Shown in pieces: positions 1 to 7,849 of a stretch of 50,690 nt of DNA. Each line of letters begins with the position of its first letter. The stretch's first letter is position 1. Source of the stretch: Deltaproteobacteria bacterium (GTDB lineage: Bacteria; Myxococcota; Kuafuiibacteriia; Kuafuiibacteriales; Kuafuiibacteriaceae); NCBI GenBank assembly GCA_011526105.1, contig WYAZ01000192.1, positions 1-50,690 of the forward strand, written 5' to 3'. The notes below the pieces were generated by a model. The model was not told where the DNA came from and made no database searches. It worked only from the letters and a program-made list of their open reading frames with translations. A program made the position numbers and the translations under genes.

Positions 1-67
1 GTTGAATACAGAGAGTATTCGCCCTCCTCGCGCGACGACCAGACACGAAGCTTGCTCGCCGAATTTC

Positions 68-119
68 GCTGGCCTCCACGCTTCCAGGGGACTAGTCCCC
101 TGGAAACGTGGAGGCCAGC
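68..119. repeat. 52-bp near-perfect palindrome centred on CTAG
   Basis: Each base from 68 pairs with its partner counted back from 119 with one mismatch (81/106), so 25 of 26 positions are complementary. The centre is GGGGACTAGTCCCC (87-100) and the outer arm starts GCTGGCCTCCACG. As RNA it would form a very long hairpin. No poly-U follows, so it is not a standard terminator. A repeat element or a cruciform-type target site is more likely. The central CTAG matches the four bases found at the inner edge of the 106-bp terminal repeats of this window. Confidence 0.85.
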
Positions 120-188
120 AAATGTCGCCGGCCCTCTTCGCGGCTGCTCGCCGCGACGCCTTTGGCTCTCGTCGGTTGAATACAGAGA

Positions 189-294
189 CCCCCAATGACC
201 GAGGAGCCCGAAAGGGCGGCCGCAGGCCGCGCGTCGGCCAGGGGCGAAAAGGACAAGCGCGAACGTGATCTGAACTTTTCGGACAGGACACTAG
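189..294 (+). repeat. 106-bp terminal repeat, left copy
   Basis: From CCCCCAATGACCGAGG (189) to GGACACTAG (294) this segment matches the reverse complement of 50566-50671 with, by eye, one substitution (GGACAGGACA here, GGACGGGACA there). The match stops abruptly on both sides. Seen from inside the window both copies start CTAGTGTCC, which resembles the outer end of an insertion sequence with a CTAG (YTAR-type) target. It can be read as a 34-residue frame starting at 195 (MTEEPERAAAGRAS...), but no protein family is recognised. It may equally be a short non-autonomous repeat. Confidence 0.8.
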
Positions 295-390
295 CATGAA
301 GGTTGCTCCCTCGTCAGGTGTCCGAGGCACGCCGATCCCCTTCAGGCTCGAGGCCGCGCCACGCGTGAAACTTCCCTGGTATGAGACGGC

Positions 391-1965
391 ATGGTTCGCT
401 CCGCGGTTCCGCTTCTCTTCCTTCTTGCGTCCGGCATCGTCGGGTGCGCGGATGGTGCGCCCGGATCTGACGCTGGGCCCGGTGCTGATGTTGGGCCCAG
501 CGCTGATGCGGCGCCCGAGGACGCATCGACTCCTGACGCATCGGCCGCAGACGCTGGCTTTCGAGATCTCGGGCCTCGTCCAGACACCGGCATCATCGGC
601 CAGGGGCCGTGCGCCTCTCTCGCTTGTCTGACCTCCATCGATGGACTCGCGGCCTGGGACACCCTCGCGACGCCGAGCACCGCAACCACACGGTGCGATC
701 TCACCGAGGAGGTCTGGTTCTTGGTGCCCAAGGACGGCTCCGCCCCCGTCTCCCAGTCCATCTATGCGAGCATCAGCGCCTTTCCGGAGGCGCTCGATCT
801 CGTTCGCGCGCTGCTTGCCCCCAGCACGATCTCCGTGGATGACTTTCTCGAGCTCGCTCAGCGCGAAGACACGCGAAGTGCCTATCTCGGCAAGCTCTAT
901 CGAATCGACTCGAACCCCGAGCGGTTCGGCTTTCACGTCCTGGGCACCGAGTACTGGGGCTTTGCGGAACAGGCGGAGATCGAGGCCGTGTACACGCTGC
1001 TCTCGGCGAGCTTCTCCTTGCCGCTCGTATATCTTCCGCAGACCAACGTGGCGGTTCAGCAGGCCTCGCTCTTCACCGGCCAGGCCTTCGAGGTCCTGGG
1101 CCCAGGCTGTCCCGAAGAAGCGGTCTGTCCCGACCCGGAAGGGAGCTGTCTCGTCGTGCCGGCCGGGGTTGAAGCCTGCGGCAAGTTCGCCGAAGGCCGC
1201 TCCATCGCAGTCGAGCACGCGCGGAAGATTCAGCTCCAGCTCGCGGAGGGGACTCATGTCCTGCCTCGGGCCACGGGTTCGTTCGAGCTGAACCTCATCA
1301 GGGGCGGCACTTATGGACCGGGCCGAGTCCCCGTCACGCTGGATGCGCCAGGAGTCCTGAACGTCACCGCCTTCAGCGGCGGCCTCCAGTACGAACTCGA
1401 GCAGCGGCTCTCCGCCGACTCCGAGCGGATTCGGCTCGACTTCCAGCTCTTCGTGCCCGACGAAGATCCTCGGCCGTTCATCTTCCGCGAGCCGGGCCTC
1501 ACCGAATCTCTCGGCTTCTTTGGGAACCTCGTCGACAGCCTCGAGTGGGATGACGTGCTCGTGGTTGGGAGCTGCGGCCATCCGAGCCATCCGCTCTATC
1601 ACGCGGAGGGTGAGCTCGAAGACGGCGGGCGCTTCCGGCTCGGTTACCGGCACGCGTTGCCCTTCGCGGGCTCGGGTCCGCTTCAACTCGTGAGCGCCGG
1701 CGTCGAGCTCGGTGGTCAGCTCCGTCGCGTGACCGACTACTGGAACCTCACCTACGCGGGTGCGCATCACAACTGGGACAATCAGTTCTACGTGATCTTC
1801 GATGTGCCGATTGGCTATCAGAACCAAGGGGTCTTCGGGCTCTGGATCGACGAGGCCGCGTTCTCGTGCTGCCCGCTCGATGCGGTGCATCTGCTCGGCC
1901 CGGATCTGGAATCGCTCGGAACCCTCCCGGTTCGCAGCTACTTGCGTGCACCCTCGTTCCAGTAG
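391..1965 (+). CDS. Large secreted lipoprotein of unknown function
   Basis: The 524-residue product begins with a lipoprotein signal peptide: a short basic start, a hydrophobic run and the lipobox SGIVGC, with Cys19 as the likely lipidated residue. Residues about 20-65 form an Asp/Ala/Pro-rich linker typical of myxobacterial surface lipoproteins. A Cys-containing, beta-rich body without a recognised domain follows. Conserved-looking patches include CPEEAVCPDPEGSC near residue 240 and GAHHNWDNQF near residue 450. It is the first of a run of plus-strand lipoprotein genes and is followed by a strong hairpin (1974-2003). It is probably anchored in the outer membrane. The start is the ATG directly before the signal peptide; no strong ribosome binding site is visible. 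Confidence 0.8.
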   Translation: MVRSAVPLLFLLASGIVGCADGAPGSDAGPGADVGPSADAAPEDASTPDASAADAGFRDLGPRPDTGIIGQGPCASLACLTSIDGLAAWDTLATPSTATTRCDLTEEVWFLVPKDGSAPVSQSIYASISAFPEALDLVRALLAPSTISVDDFLELAQREDTRSAYLGKLYRIDSNPERFGFHVLGTEYWGFAEQAEIEAVYTLLSASFSLPLVYLPQTNVAVQQASLFTGQAFEVLGPGCPEEAVCPDPEGSCLVVPAGVEACGKFAEGRSIAVEHARKIQLQLAEGTHVLPRATGSFELNLIRGGTYGPGRVPVTLDAPGVLNVTAFSGGLQYELEQRLSADSERIRLDFQLFVPDEDPRPFIFREPGLTESLGFFGNLVDSLEWDDVLVVGSCGHPSHPLYHAEGELEDGGRFRLGYRHALPFAGSGPLQLVSAGVELGGQLRRVTDYWNLTYAGAHHNWDNQFYVIFDVPIGYQNQGVFGLWIDEAAFSCCPLDAVHLLGPDLESLGTLPVRSYLRAPSFQ

Positions 1966-1973
1966 TCGGTCTC

Positions 1974-2003
1974 GGGGCAAGGCGACATGTGTCGTGTTGC
2001 CCC
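1974..2003. terminator. Long hairpin after the first lipoprotein gene
   Basis: GGGGCAA (1974-1980) pairs with TTGCCCC (1997-2003). The inner GCGACA/TGTCGT arms pair too, giving about 13 of 14 paired positions around a 2-base centre. It starts 8 bases after the stop at 1965 and ends 30 bases before the next ATG. No T-run follows, so an intrinsic terminator is uncertain. It could also act as an mRNA-stabilising or bidirectional structure. Confidence 0.45.
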
Positions 2004-2032
2004 GCGCGCCGATCGCTCAGGGTGGCGCGACC

Positions 2033-3145
2033 ATGTGGTCTCGAGCTGCGCTTCGACTCCTTCCTCTCCTCGCGTGCACGGCGGCGCTCCTGAGCTGCGG
2101 AAGCGGCGGTCCCGAGAGCTGCCAGGCGCTCGAGAAGTGCTGCGCAGCACTCGAAGCCCCTCAAAGTGCCTCGTGCCGAGACGGACTCGATCAAGCTCTG
2201 GCTTCGGGGGCGAGCGAGGCCGATCTCGACGCTGCGTGTGCAGGGTCGCTTCGGGCGTATAGCGCCGCGGGTTCGTGTGAGGCGCCGGACGCACCCGCCG
2301 GTGGTCTGCAGCTCGACGTGCTGAGCGCGGCCTTTCTTCCGCGCTCCAGCTTCGAACTCGAACGCGCGAAGCTGCTCGTGGTGATCTCTCTTCGGAATGG
2401 GAGCGGTGGCGCGCCCGCGTTTCTCTCGCCGACGTTCTTCACCGTGGGCACCGAAGGTGGCGTTGGGGTGGCGGCCCAGCTCACGAGCGAACTCCCTCAG
2501 TCTTGTGCGCCCGATCTCGCACTGCTCGCGGACGGCGAGGTGCAGTGCTTGCTCGTCTTTGCGGTGCCCTCGGGCTTATTGCCGGTTTCGCTCAGTTACA
2601 CGAACCCCGATGGTCGTCTCGCGAGCGCAGTGATACCGAAATGCAGCACGGCGGTGTCGGACGAGGGCCTCTGTCCCGAAGGCGAGGTGTGTAGCGCGGG
2701 CATGTGCGCGACGCCGTGCTCGCGCGAGGCGCCCACGGGAGCCTGTACGTTCGCCGAAGACCGGTGCATCCGCGGGAGCTGTACGTCGCCGTGCTCGCGC
2801 GAGGCGCCCACGGGAGCCTGTGCGTTCGCCGAAGACCGGTGCATCCGCGGGAGCTGTACGTCGCCTTGCGGGGCCGGGTCGCCGGATGGCTTTTGTGAGG
2901 TCGGGACCTGCGTGGACGGGGTTTGTGACCAGGCCTGCCTCGATATCGCCGACGTGGCCCCCGTATGTTCGCTCTGCTTCGAGGAGTCCGGCTGCAAGCA
3001 AGCAGCCGTGGCGTGCGGGGACGAGTGCTTCGCCTGCCTCTGGCAACAGACCCCCAGCGAGCGCTGCATGTGCCAAGCCGAACGCTGCGGGGACTGCCTG
3101 GGGTGGGCGGCCGAATGCCTCCGCCGCGTCTGCCCCGAGTGCTGA
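2033..3145 (+). CDS. Cys-rich lipoprotein with tandem 25-residue repeats
   Basis: About 370 residues from the ATG at 2033, chosen because it opens a clean lipoprotein signal (basic start, LLPLLACTAALLSC). The open frame extends further upstream but without a signal sequence. The mature N-terminus has paired cysteines (CQALEKCCAAL), and a beta-rich middle follows. The C-terminal third is strongly Cys-rich: two nearly identical 25-residue units (PCSREAPTGAC...CIRGSCTS), a diverged third unit, then a Cys cluster ending VCPEC. It is probably surface exposed and disulfide bonded. No enzymatic domain is recognised. It lies in the same direction as its lipoprotein neighbours, but the hairpin upstream suggests separate expression. 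Confidence 0.8.
   Translation: MWSRAALRLLPLLACTAALLSCGSGGPESCQALEKCCAALEAPQSASCRDGLDQALASGASEADLDAACAGSLRAYSAAGSCEAPDAPAGGLQLDVLSAAFLPRSSFELERAKLLVVISLRNGSGGAPAFLSPTFFTVGTEGGVGVAAQLTSELPQSCAPDLALLADGEVQCLLVFAVPSGLLPVSLSYTNPDGRLASAVIPKCSTAVSDEGLCPEGEVCSAGMCATPCSREAPTGACTFAEDRCIRGSCTSPCSREAPTGACAFAEDRCIRGSCTSPCGAGSPDGFCEVGTCVDGVCDQACLDIADVAPVCSLCFEESGCKQAAVACGDECFACLWQQTPSERCMCQAERCGDCLGWAAECLRRVCPEC
2714..2863 (+). repeat. Two tandem 75-bp units inside the Cys-rich lipoprotein gene
   Basis: Unit 1 (2714-2788) and unit 2 (2789-2863) differ, by eye, at a single base that changes Thr to Ala. Each encodes 25 residues with four cysteines. The near-identity at synonymous positions points to a recent duplication. 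The start of a third, diverged unit follows at 2864. Confidence 0.9.
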
Positions 3146-3227
3146 CGCTGCCACGAGATCCATATAAACCCTAGAGCCACCCATATCCGTAGTTGCCCTG
3201 CCCGGATCCCTCGGCTACCTGGCTCCC

Positions 3228-3983
3228 ATGGCTCCGGCCGCATCATTTCACGCCCCCATGCTTCGCACCCGCCGCGGCCAGAAGCGCCGCTCGCGCTGGC
3301 GATGGATCCTCGAGCAGCTCGGACTCACGCCCTCGGGCTGGTTCGGACCGGGCATCGCAACGCTCGCGCTGTTTGCCTTCACCGCGTGTGAGGTCCCGGT
3401 CGCCGAGGTGCGCATCAAGATGCCGCGCGAGGCGGTCCAGTCTTCCAAGGCCGACCCCACCATCCCGACCTTCACGCAGAAGAACGAGACCATGCAGTTT
3501 CGGGCCTCCGCCTTCGACAAGAAGGGCCGGTACAAGGGTCCCGCTCAGGTGAAGTGGTCGGTGCTCGACACCCAGGTCGCGACGGTCAGCCAGGATGGAC
3601 TGCTGACGATCTTGGGCAGCGGCAAGACCAAGGTCCGCATCGAGACTCAGGGTGAGAACTCGGTCTCGCACGAGATCGAGCTTCACTCTTCGATCCCGGC
3701 CAAGCTCGAGATCGTCGCCCCCGAAGGTGACGATGCGCCCAACAAGATCCATATGGGCGAGACCAAAAAGTTCAAGGCTCGTGTGCTCGATGATCGCGGC
3801 AACGAGATCTCCGAGGCCAAGGTCCTTTGGCAGGGCTCGAACTACGGCATCACCGTGACCCCGGATGGCGAGATCGAAGGTCGCGCGATGGGTGATGTGA
3901 AGCTCGTGGCCGAAGAGTCCAAGAGCGGCATCACCGCCTCGCTCGACCTCGACGTGCTCGACTGGAAAAAGGGCACCAAGTAG
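3228..3983 (+). CDS. Lipoprotein with two Ig-like (BIG2) domains
   Basis: A 251-residue product. An unusually long, very basic N-region (TRRGQKRRSRWRW) precedes a hydrophobic stretch ending in the lipobox LFAFTAC. The ATG at 3258 (MLRTRRG) is an equally good start. After the lipid anchor there are two bacterial Ig-like group 2 modules. The first is at about residues 85-140, with the hallmark VKWSVLDTQVATVSQDG pattern. The second is at about 160-245 (GETKKFKARVLDDRGN, then VLWQGSNYGITVTPDG). Such domains usually mediate adhesion or act as spacers on surface proteins. No catalytic domain is present, so a structural or cohesion role is inferred. Confidence 0.8.
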   Translation: MAPAASFHAPMLRTRRGQKRRSRWRWILEQLGLTPSGWFGPGIATLALFAFTACEVPVAEVRIKMPREAVQSSKADPTIPTFTQKNETMQFRASAFDKKGRYKGPAQVKWSVLDTQVATVSQDGLLTILGSGKTKVRIETQGENSVSHEIELHSSIPAKLEIVAPEGDDAPNKIHMGETKKFKARVLDDRGNEISEAKVLWQGSNYGITVTPDGEIEGRAMGDVKLVAEESKSGITASLDLDVLDWKKGTK

Positions 3984-4042
3984 ATCGCGTGCCGCCCGCC
4001 GGGCGGATTGGAAAATTTCGAGACAGTGGGTAGCGTTCCTTC

Positions 4043-6526
4043 GTGCGCTTCGCCTCCCTTTCACCGCTCTGTCTGCTCGTTCTCGCAGCGTGCGGAGACG
4101 ATGGCCCCGTCGATGTCGTGCCGAGTCTCGAGCTCGGCGCCGGTCGGCTGGAGATCCAGACCACGCCGCCCACCCTCACGCTCAAACGCAACGGACAGAC
4201 GCTGGTGTCGCTCGGCGCAAGCGGGCTGCAACTCGGCTTGGTGCGCGCCCTCGATGACACGCTGAGCTACGACCCGTACTGGCTCGAGCTGCGCGAAGGC
4301 ATCCTTGCGACGGACCCACCCGAGGGCCTGCTCTGGTCGAGCTGGAGTGCTCTTTCCATCGAATCGTCGAGCGCGACCGAGGTGCATCTCATCGCGAGCT
4401 TCGGCAGCGGTGCCATCGCAGACCTTACCGTCCGGGTCGAACGCGAAGGTCACTTCTCGTTTCAGTGGACGCCGAGAGCGCTCGAGGGCGGCGCCATCGC
4501 CTGGATGAGGCTCGCGCTCACCGCCGACGGCGAGGAAGCCTACTACGGCCTCGGCGAGTGGATGGACGACGTGAACCATCGCGGAAAGCTGCGTCCCATG
4601 CAGATGGAGCCCGATCTCGCGTATGAGAGCGCCAACCTCGAGAACCACGTGCCGGTGCCGCTGCTCATCGGTACCGCCGGATGGGGCGCCTTTGTGGAGA
4701 GCAAGCGCTTCGGCCTCTTTGATCCCGGACGAAAGGCTCCCGAGCTCATCGAGGTCACCTACGGCACGGCGGCCGCGAGCGCCGAAGGGCTTCGGTTTCA
4801 TCTGTACGCGGTCGAGCACCCGCTCGACGCGACCAAGCTGTACTACCAGACCACTGCCTTTCCGAAGCTGCCGGCACGCTGGGCCTACGGTCCGTTGATT
4901 TGGCGCGACGAGAACGACAACCAGGCGCAGGTCGAGGACGACATCCGAACCATTCGCGCTCTGGACCTCGCGACCAGCGGCATCTGGATCGATCGGCCTT
5001 ATGCGACCGACGTAAACACCTTCGACTTCGACGCGCCGCGCTTCCCGAACCCGGCTGGCATGATTCAGACCGCGCACGACCATGGACTTCGCCTCGCGCT
5101 CTGGCACACGCCCTACGTCGCGGCGACCGCGGGCGCGCTGCATGAAGAGGCCCGCGCCCAGGGCTACTTTCCGCCCAAGACCGGACAGAAGCTCAACGGA
5201 TGGAGCGAACCCATCGATTTCACGAACCCGGCCGCCTTCGATTGGTGGCAGGGCCTCATCCGCCGCTACACCGCGATGGGCATCGAAGGCTTCAAGCTCG
5301 ACTACGGCGAGGACGTGAGTGTGCCCGGCATCTCCGGTTCTCGCTCCATCTGGAGTTTTCAGGATGGCTCCGACGAACGCACCATGCATCACGACTACAC
5401 GGTGCTCTATCACCGCGTGTACGCAGAGACCCTCCCGACCGGCGGAGGTTTTCTGCTGTGCCGCGCCGCCAAGTGGGGCGACCAAGCGCAGGGTGTGATC
5501 ATCTGGCCCGGCGACCTCGACGCGAACTTCGCCCAATTTGGTGATCGCTCACCTTCGGGCAATCTGTACGTGGGCGGACTGCCGGCGAGCATCGTCGCCG
5601 GTCTCTCGCTCGGGCCCTCTGGCTTTCCGTTCTATGGCTCGGACACTGGTGGCTACCGTCATAGCCCGCCGAACGAAGAGGTCTACATTCGCTGGTTTCA
5701 GCAGACCGCGCTCTCCACCATCATGCAGGTCGGTGACAGCTCGAGCGAGCCGCCCTGGGTCTACACGCAGGAGAACGGCCGAAGTCAGCGAACGCTCGAT
5801 CTCTATCGCGAATACGCTCGGCTTCATCTTCGGCTCTTTCCGTACGTGTGGAGCTACGCAGCGCGGCTCGAGGCGGACGGGCGTGCGATCGCGAGGCCGC
5901 TGGGTCTCGCGCACCCGGAGCTCGGCGTACACCCCTCGGACACGTACCTACTCGGCGACCATCTCCTCGTCGCGCCGGTCGTGGAGGAGGGCGCGGACCG
6001 AAGAGAGGTGATGTTCCCAGAGGGCGATTGGTTCGAGTGGTTCTCGGACGAACGCTTCGTGGGCGGGGCCACGCACGAGGTCGCGGCCCCGCTCGAACGA
6101 CTCCCGCTGTTCGCGCGCGCGGGCGCAGTGATCCCGATGTTGCGCGAGTCGATCGATACACTTTCGCCGGTTGCGGTCTCGAGCAGCGTGGCCGATAGCT
6201 TCGTCACGCATGGTGCGGGTCGGCTCACCTTGCGCTCCAGTCCTGGTGCTGCTTCGAGCTTCACGCTCTTCGATGGCACCAAGCTGAGCCAAAGGCCCGC
6301 GAGCGGGGGCGCCGAGCTCGAGTTTGTCGCAGGTTCCGAGTTCAAGGATGGCGCCGCGCTCGAGTTCGTGGGGCTGGCCGCCAAGCCAAGCGCGGTGGAG
6401 CAGGGCGGTCGGCCTTTGGCGGAGCTGCCCACGCGTGACGCGCTCTCGTCCGCCGCAGAAGGCTGGGTCTGGGAAGGGGCGCGCTTGTACGCGAAGTGGG
6501 CCGCCGGAGTGCTGCGCATTCGCTGA
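4043..6526 (+). CDS. Glycoside hydrolase family 31 alpha-glycosidase (lipoprotein)
   Basis: An 827-residue lipoprotein. The GTG at 4043 opens a signal peptide ending LLVLAACG. The GH31 order is clear: N-terminal mutarotase-like sandwich (YYGLGEWMDD near residue 175, then GTAGWGAFVESKRFG), (beta/alpha)8 barrel from about 285, and C-terminal beta domains. The nucleophile Asp420 is in FKLDYGED, the probable acid/base Asp491 in WPGDLDAN, and SDTGGY follows. These are family hallmarks of retaining alpha-glucosidase/xylosidase/galactosidase enzymes; the true substrate cannot be read from sequence. No sugar transporter or regulator is adjacent, so it probably trims polymers at the cell surface. A sulfoquinovosidase role is not supported because the QQRWG motif is not seen. 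Confidence 0.92.
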   Translation: MRFASLSPLCLLVLAACGDDGPVDVVPSLELGAGRLEIQTTPPTLTLKRNGQTLVSLGASGLQLGLVRALDDTLSYDPYWLELREGILATDPPEGLLWSSWSALSIESSSATEVHLIASFGSGAIADLTVRVEREGHFSFQWTPRALEGGAIAWMRLALTADGEEAYYGLGEWMDDVNHRGKLRPMQMEPDLAYESANLENHVPVPLLIGTAGWGAFVESKRFGLFDPGRKAPELIEVTYGTAAASAEGLRFHLYAVEHPLDATKLYYQTTAFPKLPARWAYGPLIWRDENDNQAQVEDDIRTIRALDLATSGIWIDRPYATDVNTFDFDAPRFPNPAGMIQTAHDHGLRLALWHTPYVAATAGALHEEARAQGYFPPKTGQKLNGWSEPIDFTNPAAFDWWQGLIRRYTAMGIEGFKLDYGEDVSVPGISGSRSIWSFQDGSDERTMHHDYTVLYHRVYAETLPTGGGFLLCRAAKWGDQAQGVIIWPGDLDANFAQFGDRSPSGNLYVGGLPASIVAGLSLGPSGFPFYGSDTGGYRHSPPNEEVYIRWFQQTALSTIMQVGDSSSEPPWVYTQENGRSQRTLDLYREYARLHLRLFPYVWSYAARLEADGRAIARPLGLAHPELGVHPSDTYLLGDHLLVAPVVEEGADRREVMFPEGDWFEWFSDERFVGGATHEVAAPLERLPLFARAGAVIPMLRESIDTLSPVAVSSSVADSFVTHGAGRLTLRSSPGAASSFTLFDGTKLSQRPASGGAELEFVAGSEFKDGAALEFVGLAAKPSAVEQGGRPLAELPTRDALSSAAEGWVWEGARLYAKWAAGVLRIR

Positions 6527-6676
6527 CTGCATGGGCGAAGCGGAGTCGGCTCTCGACGATCGATCGGCGTGGCAGGGCCAACCCCCTCGGTCATCTGCCG
6601 CCGGAGGAAGGAATGCCGCTCATCAGCGTAACACCTTTGGACCCGTTCTCGGGGTTCATGGGAATACTCGTGTCTA

Positions 6677-6836
6677 GAGCTCATCTAAAGACCCCCGACC
6701 GAGCGAGACGGCCGAGACGCGAGGTGCGCAAGGCGGGCCGACGAACGCGCTATCCTTCGATAACGCGAGGAGGGCCAACACCGCGCGCCGGCGCGGATCG
6801 GGCGAAATCACGACCGAGGGGTTTTTAGATGAGCTC
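6677..6836. repeat. MITE-like element with terminal inverted repeats, copy 1
   Basis: The left end reads GAGCTCATCTAAAGACCCCC. The right end, reverse-complemented, reads GAGCTCATCTAAAAACCCCT. That is about 25 bp of inverted terminal repeat with few mismatches, over 160 bp. The interior is GC-rich and contains GGCCAACACCGCGC and GGGCGAAATCACGACCG, both shared in part with the elements at 16001-16047 and 17718-17816. No transposase is encoded. The element fills most of the gap 6527-6828; the remaining part (6527-6676) shows no gene. The right end overlaps the start codon of the next gene at 6829. Confidence 0.8.
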
Positions 6837-7839
6837 TAACCTTAAATGCGCAGCACTACTTCCTCTGGCTCTGCTGAGCGTGTTCGCCTGCGGGCCGGAC
6901 GAGACCGCTCCCGAAGGCGAGGACGCCCAGGCAAACGCCGACGGATCCACCCTCCCGACTGAGGACGCCAGTCAGCCTCCTGGGGACTCTGCGGTGACTT
7001 CACGGGACGCTGGCTCCGTGGCGCGAGACGCTGGCTCTGTGGAGCGAGACGTCGGCTTCGTTCCCGCCGATGCCGGCGCGCCCACGGCCTGCCCGTGCGG
7101 GCTCGACTTCGTGTGCGACCTGAGCACCAACACCTGCCAGCCCGGCTGCTTCGATCATCAAGACTGCAGCAGCGGGAAGTTCTGCGACCCGGCCGAGGGC
7201 ATCTGCAAGACGGGTTGCCGAACGGTGGCAGACTGCGCGGACGATGGGAACGTCTGCACCGATATCTCATGCACGGCCGGCGCCTGCGTGGTTCGCAACA
7301 ACACCGCCTCCTGCGCCGACGACGGCAACGTATGCACCCGCGACGCCTGTCGCAACGGAAGCTGCGAACACGCACCCACCAACAACAACATGGTGTGCGG
7401 CACGAGAGGTGAGTGTGTCGCGGAGCGCTGCGAGGCGGGCCAGTGCGTGCTGCGCAACGATTCGGCAGGAGAGCCCTGCGAGACCGACGAGAACTCCTGC
7501 ACCGGCGACGTCTGCGACGGCAGCGGCACCTGCACTCACGAAGCGCTTCCAGACGAGAGCCCGTGCGACGACATCTGGCCAGGTGGCTGGGATGCGAGGT
7601 GTTTCGGCGGAACTTGCGCCCCCCTGCGCTACCGATGCTCCAACTACTCGAGTCTTCGCTACCATAACTTCTCCGCTGGAACGGTGGAGAACTGGACCGG
7701 CACCACCGGCTGCGGCTGCGACGGCCGCAGGATGTGGTGGCGCGGCTACTACAGCGGCTACTACCTCGAGCACCAGGAGTTCTGCGAGGGGTGTCTCGTG
7801 AGCGGCGCCCAGGCGGATTGCTATGACCTTCCTCCATGA
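6829..7839 (+). CDS. Cys-rich lipoprotein starting inside a repeat end
   Basis: A 336-residue lipoprotein (signal ending LLSVFAC) with an acidic Ser/Asp/Ala linker to about residue 85, including three degenerate copies of a VxRDAGS unit. A Cys-dense body follows with repeated CADDGNVC-type and CTGDVCDGSGTC-type disulfide modules to about residue 270. A tail rich in Tyr, Trp and Cys follows (GCGCDGRRMWWRGYYSGYY). The modules resemble the disulfide-rich repeats common in Myxococcota surface proteins, whose function is unknown. The ATG and the GAGGGG-like ribosome site are part of the inverted repeat end of the upstream MITE-like element. Followed after 10 bp by the 94-aa repeat protein, probably co-transcribed. 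Confidence 0.8.
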   Translation: MSSNLKCAALLPLALLSVFACGPDETAPEGEDAQANADGSTLPTEDASQPPGDSAVTSRDAGSVARDAGSVERDVGFVPADAGAPTACPCGLDFVCDLSTNTCQPGCFDHQDCSSGKFCDPAEGICKTGCRTVADCADDGNVCTDISCTAGACVVRNNTASCADDGNVCTRDACRNGSCEHAPTNNNMVCGTRGECVAERCEAGQCVLRNDSAGEPCETDENSCTGDVCDGSGTCTHEALPDESPCDDIWPGGWDARCFGGTCAPLRYRCSNYSSLRYHNFSAGTVENWTGTTGCGCDGRRMWWRGYYSGYYLEHQEFCEGCLVSGAQADCYDLPP

Positions 7840-7849
7840 GGCCGCCGCG

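Larger units (their letters stand above)
1..390. other. Repeat-rich window end without a supported gene
   Basis: No convincing start-to-stop gene is seen. The stretch holds a 14-bp direct repeat (GTTGAATACAGAGA at 1-14 and 175-188), a 52-bp palindrome (68-119) and a 106-bp element (189-294). A frame open from base 1 ends at TGA 196-198. That stop overlaps an ATG at 195 that opens a 34-codon frame inside the 106-bp element (ATGA). The first frame could be the 3' end of a gene cut by the window edge, perhaps a transposase, but its product is not recognisable and the palindrome lies inside it. The 3' part (295-390) holds nothing but the leader of the lipoprotein gene at 391. Confidence 0.5.

Noticed and set aside
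1974-2003. Classical rho-independent terminator
   Set aside because: The stem is strong but no T-tract follows and the loop is only two bases, so the call is kept low.
4061-5536. Minus-strand open frame of 491 codons inside the GH31 gene
   Set aside because: The GH31 reading has catalytic motifs and a signal peptide; the antisense one has neither.
4043-6526. GH31 enzyme as a sulfoquinovosidase (YihQ-like)
   Set aside because: The QQRWG motif and sulfonate-reading residues of YihQ are not seen and no sulfoglycolysis genes are nearby.
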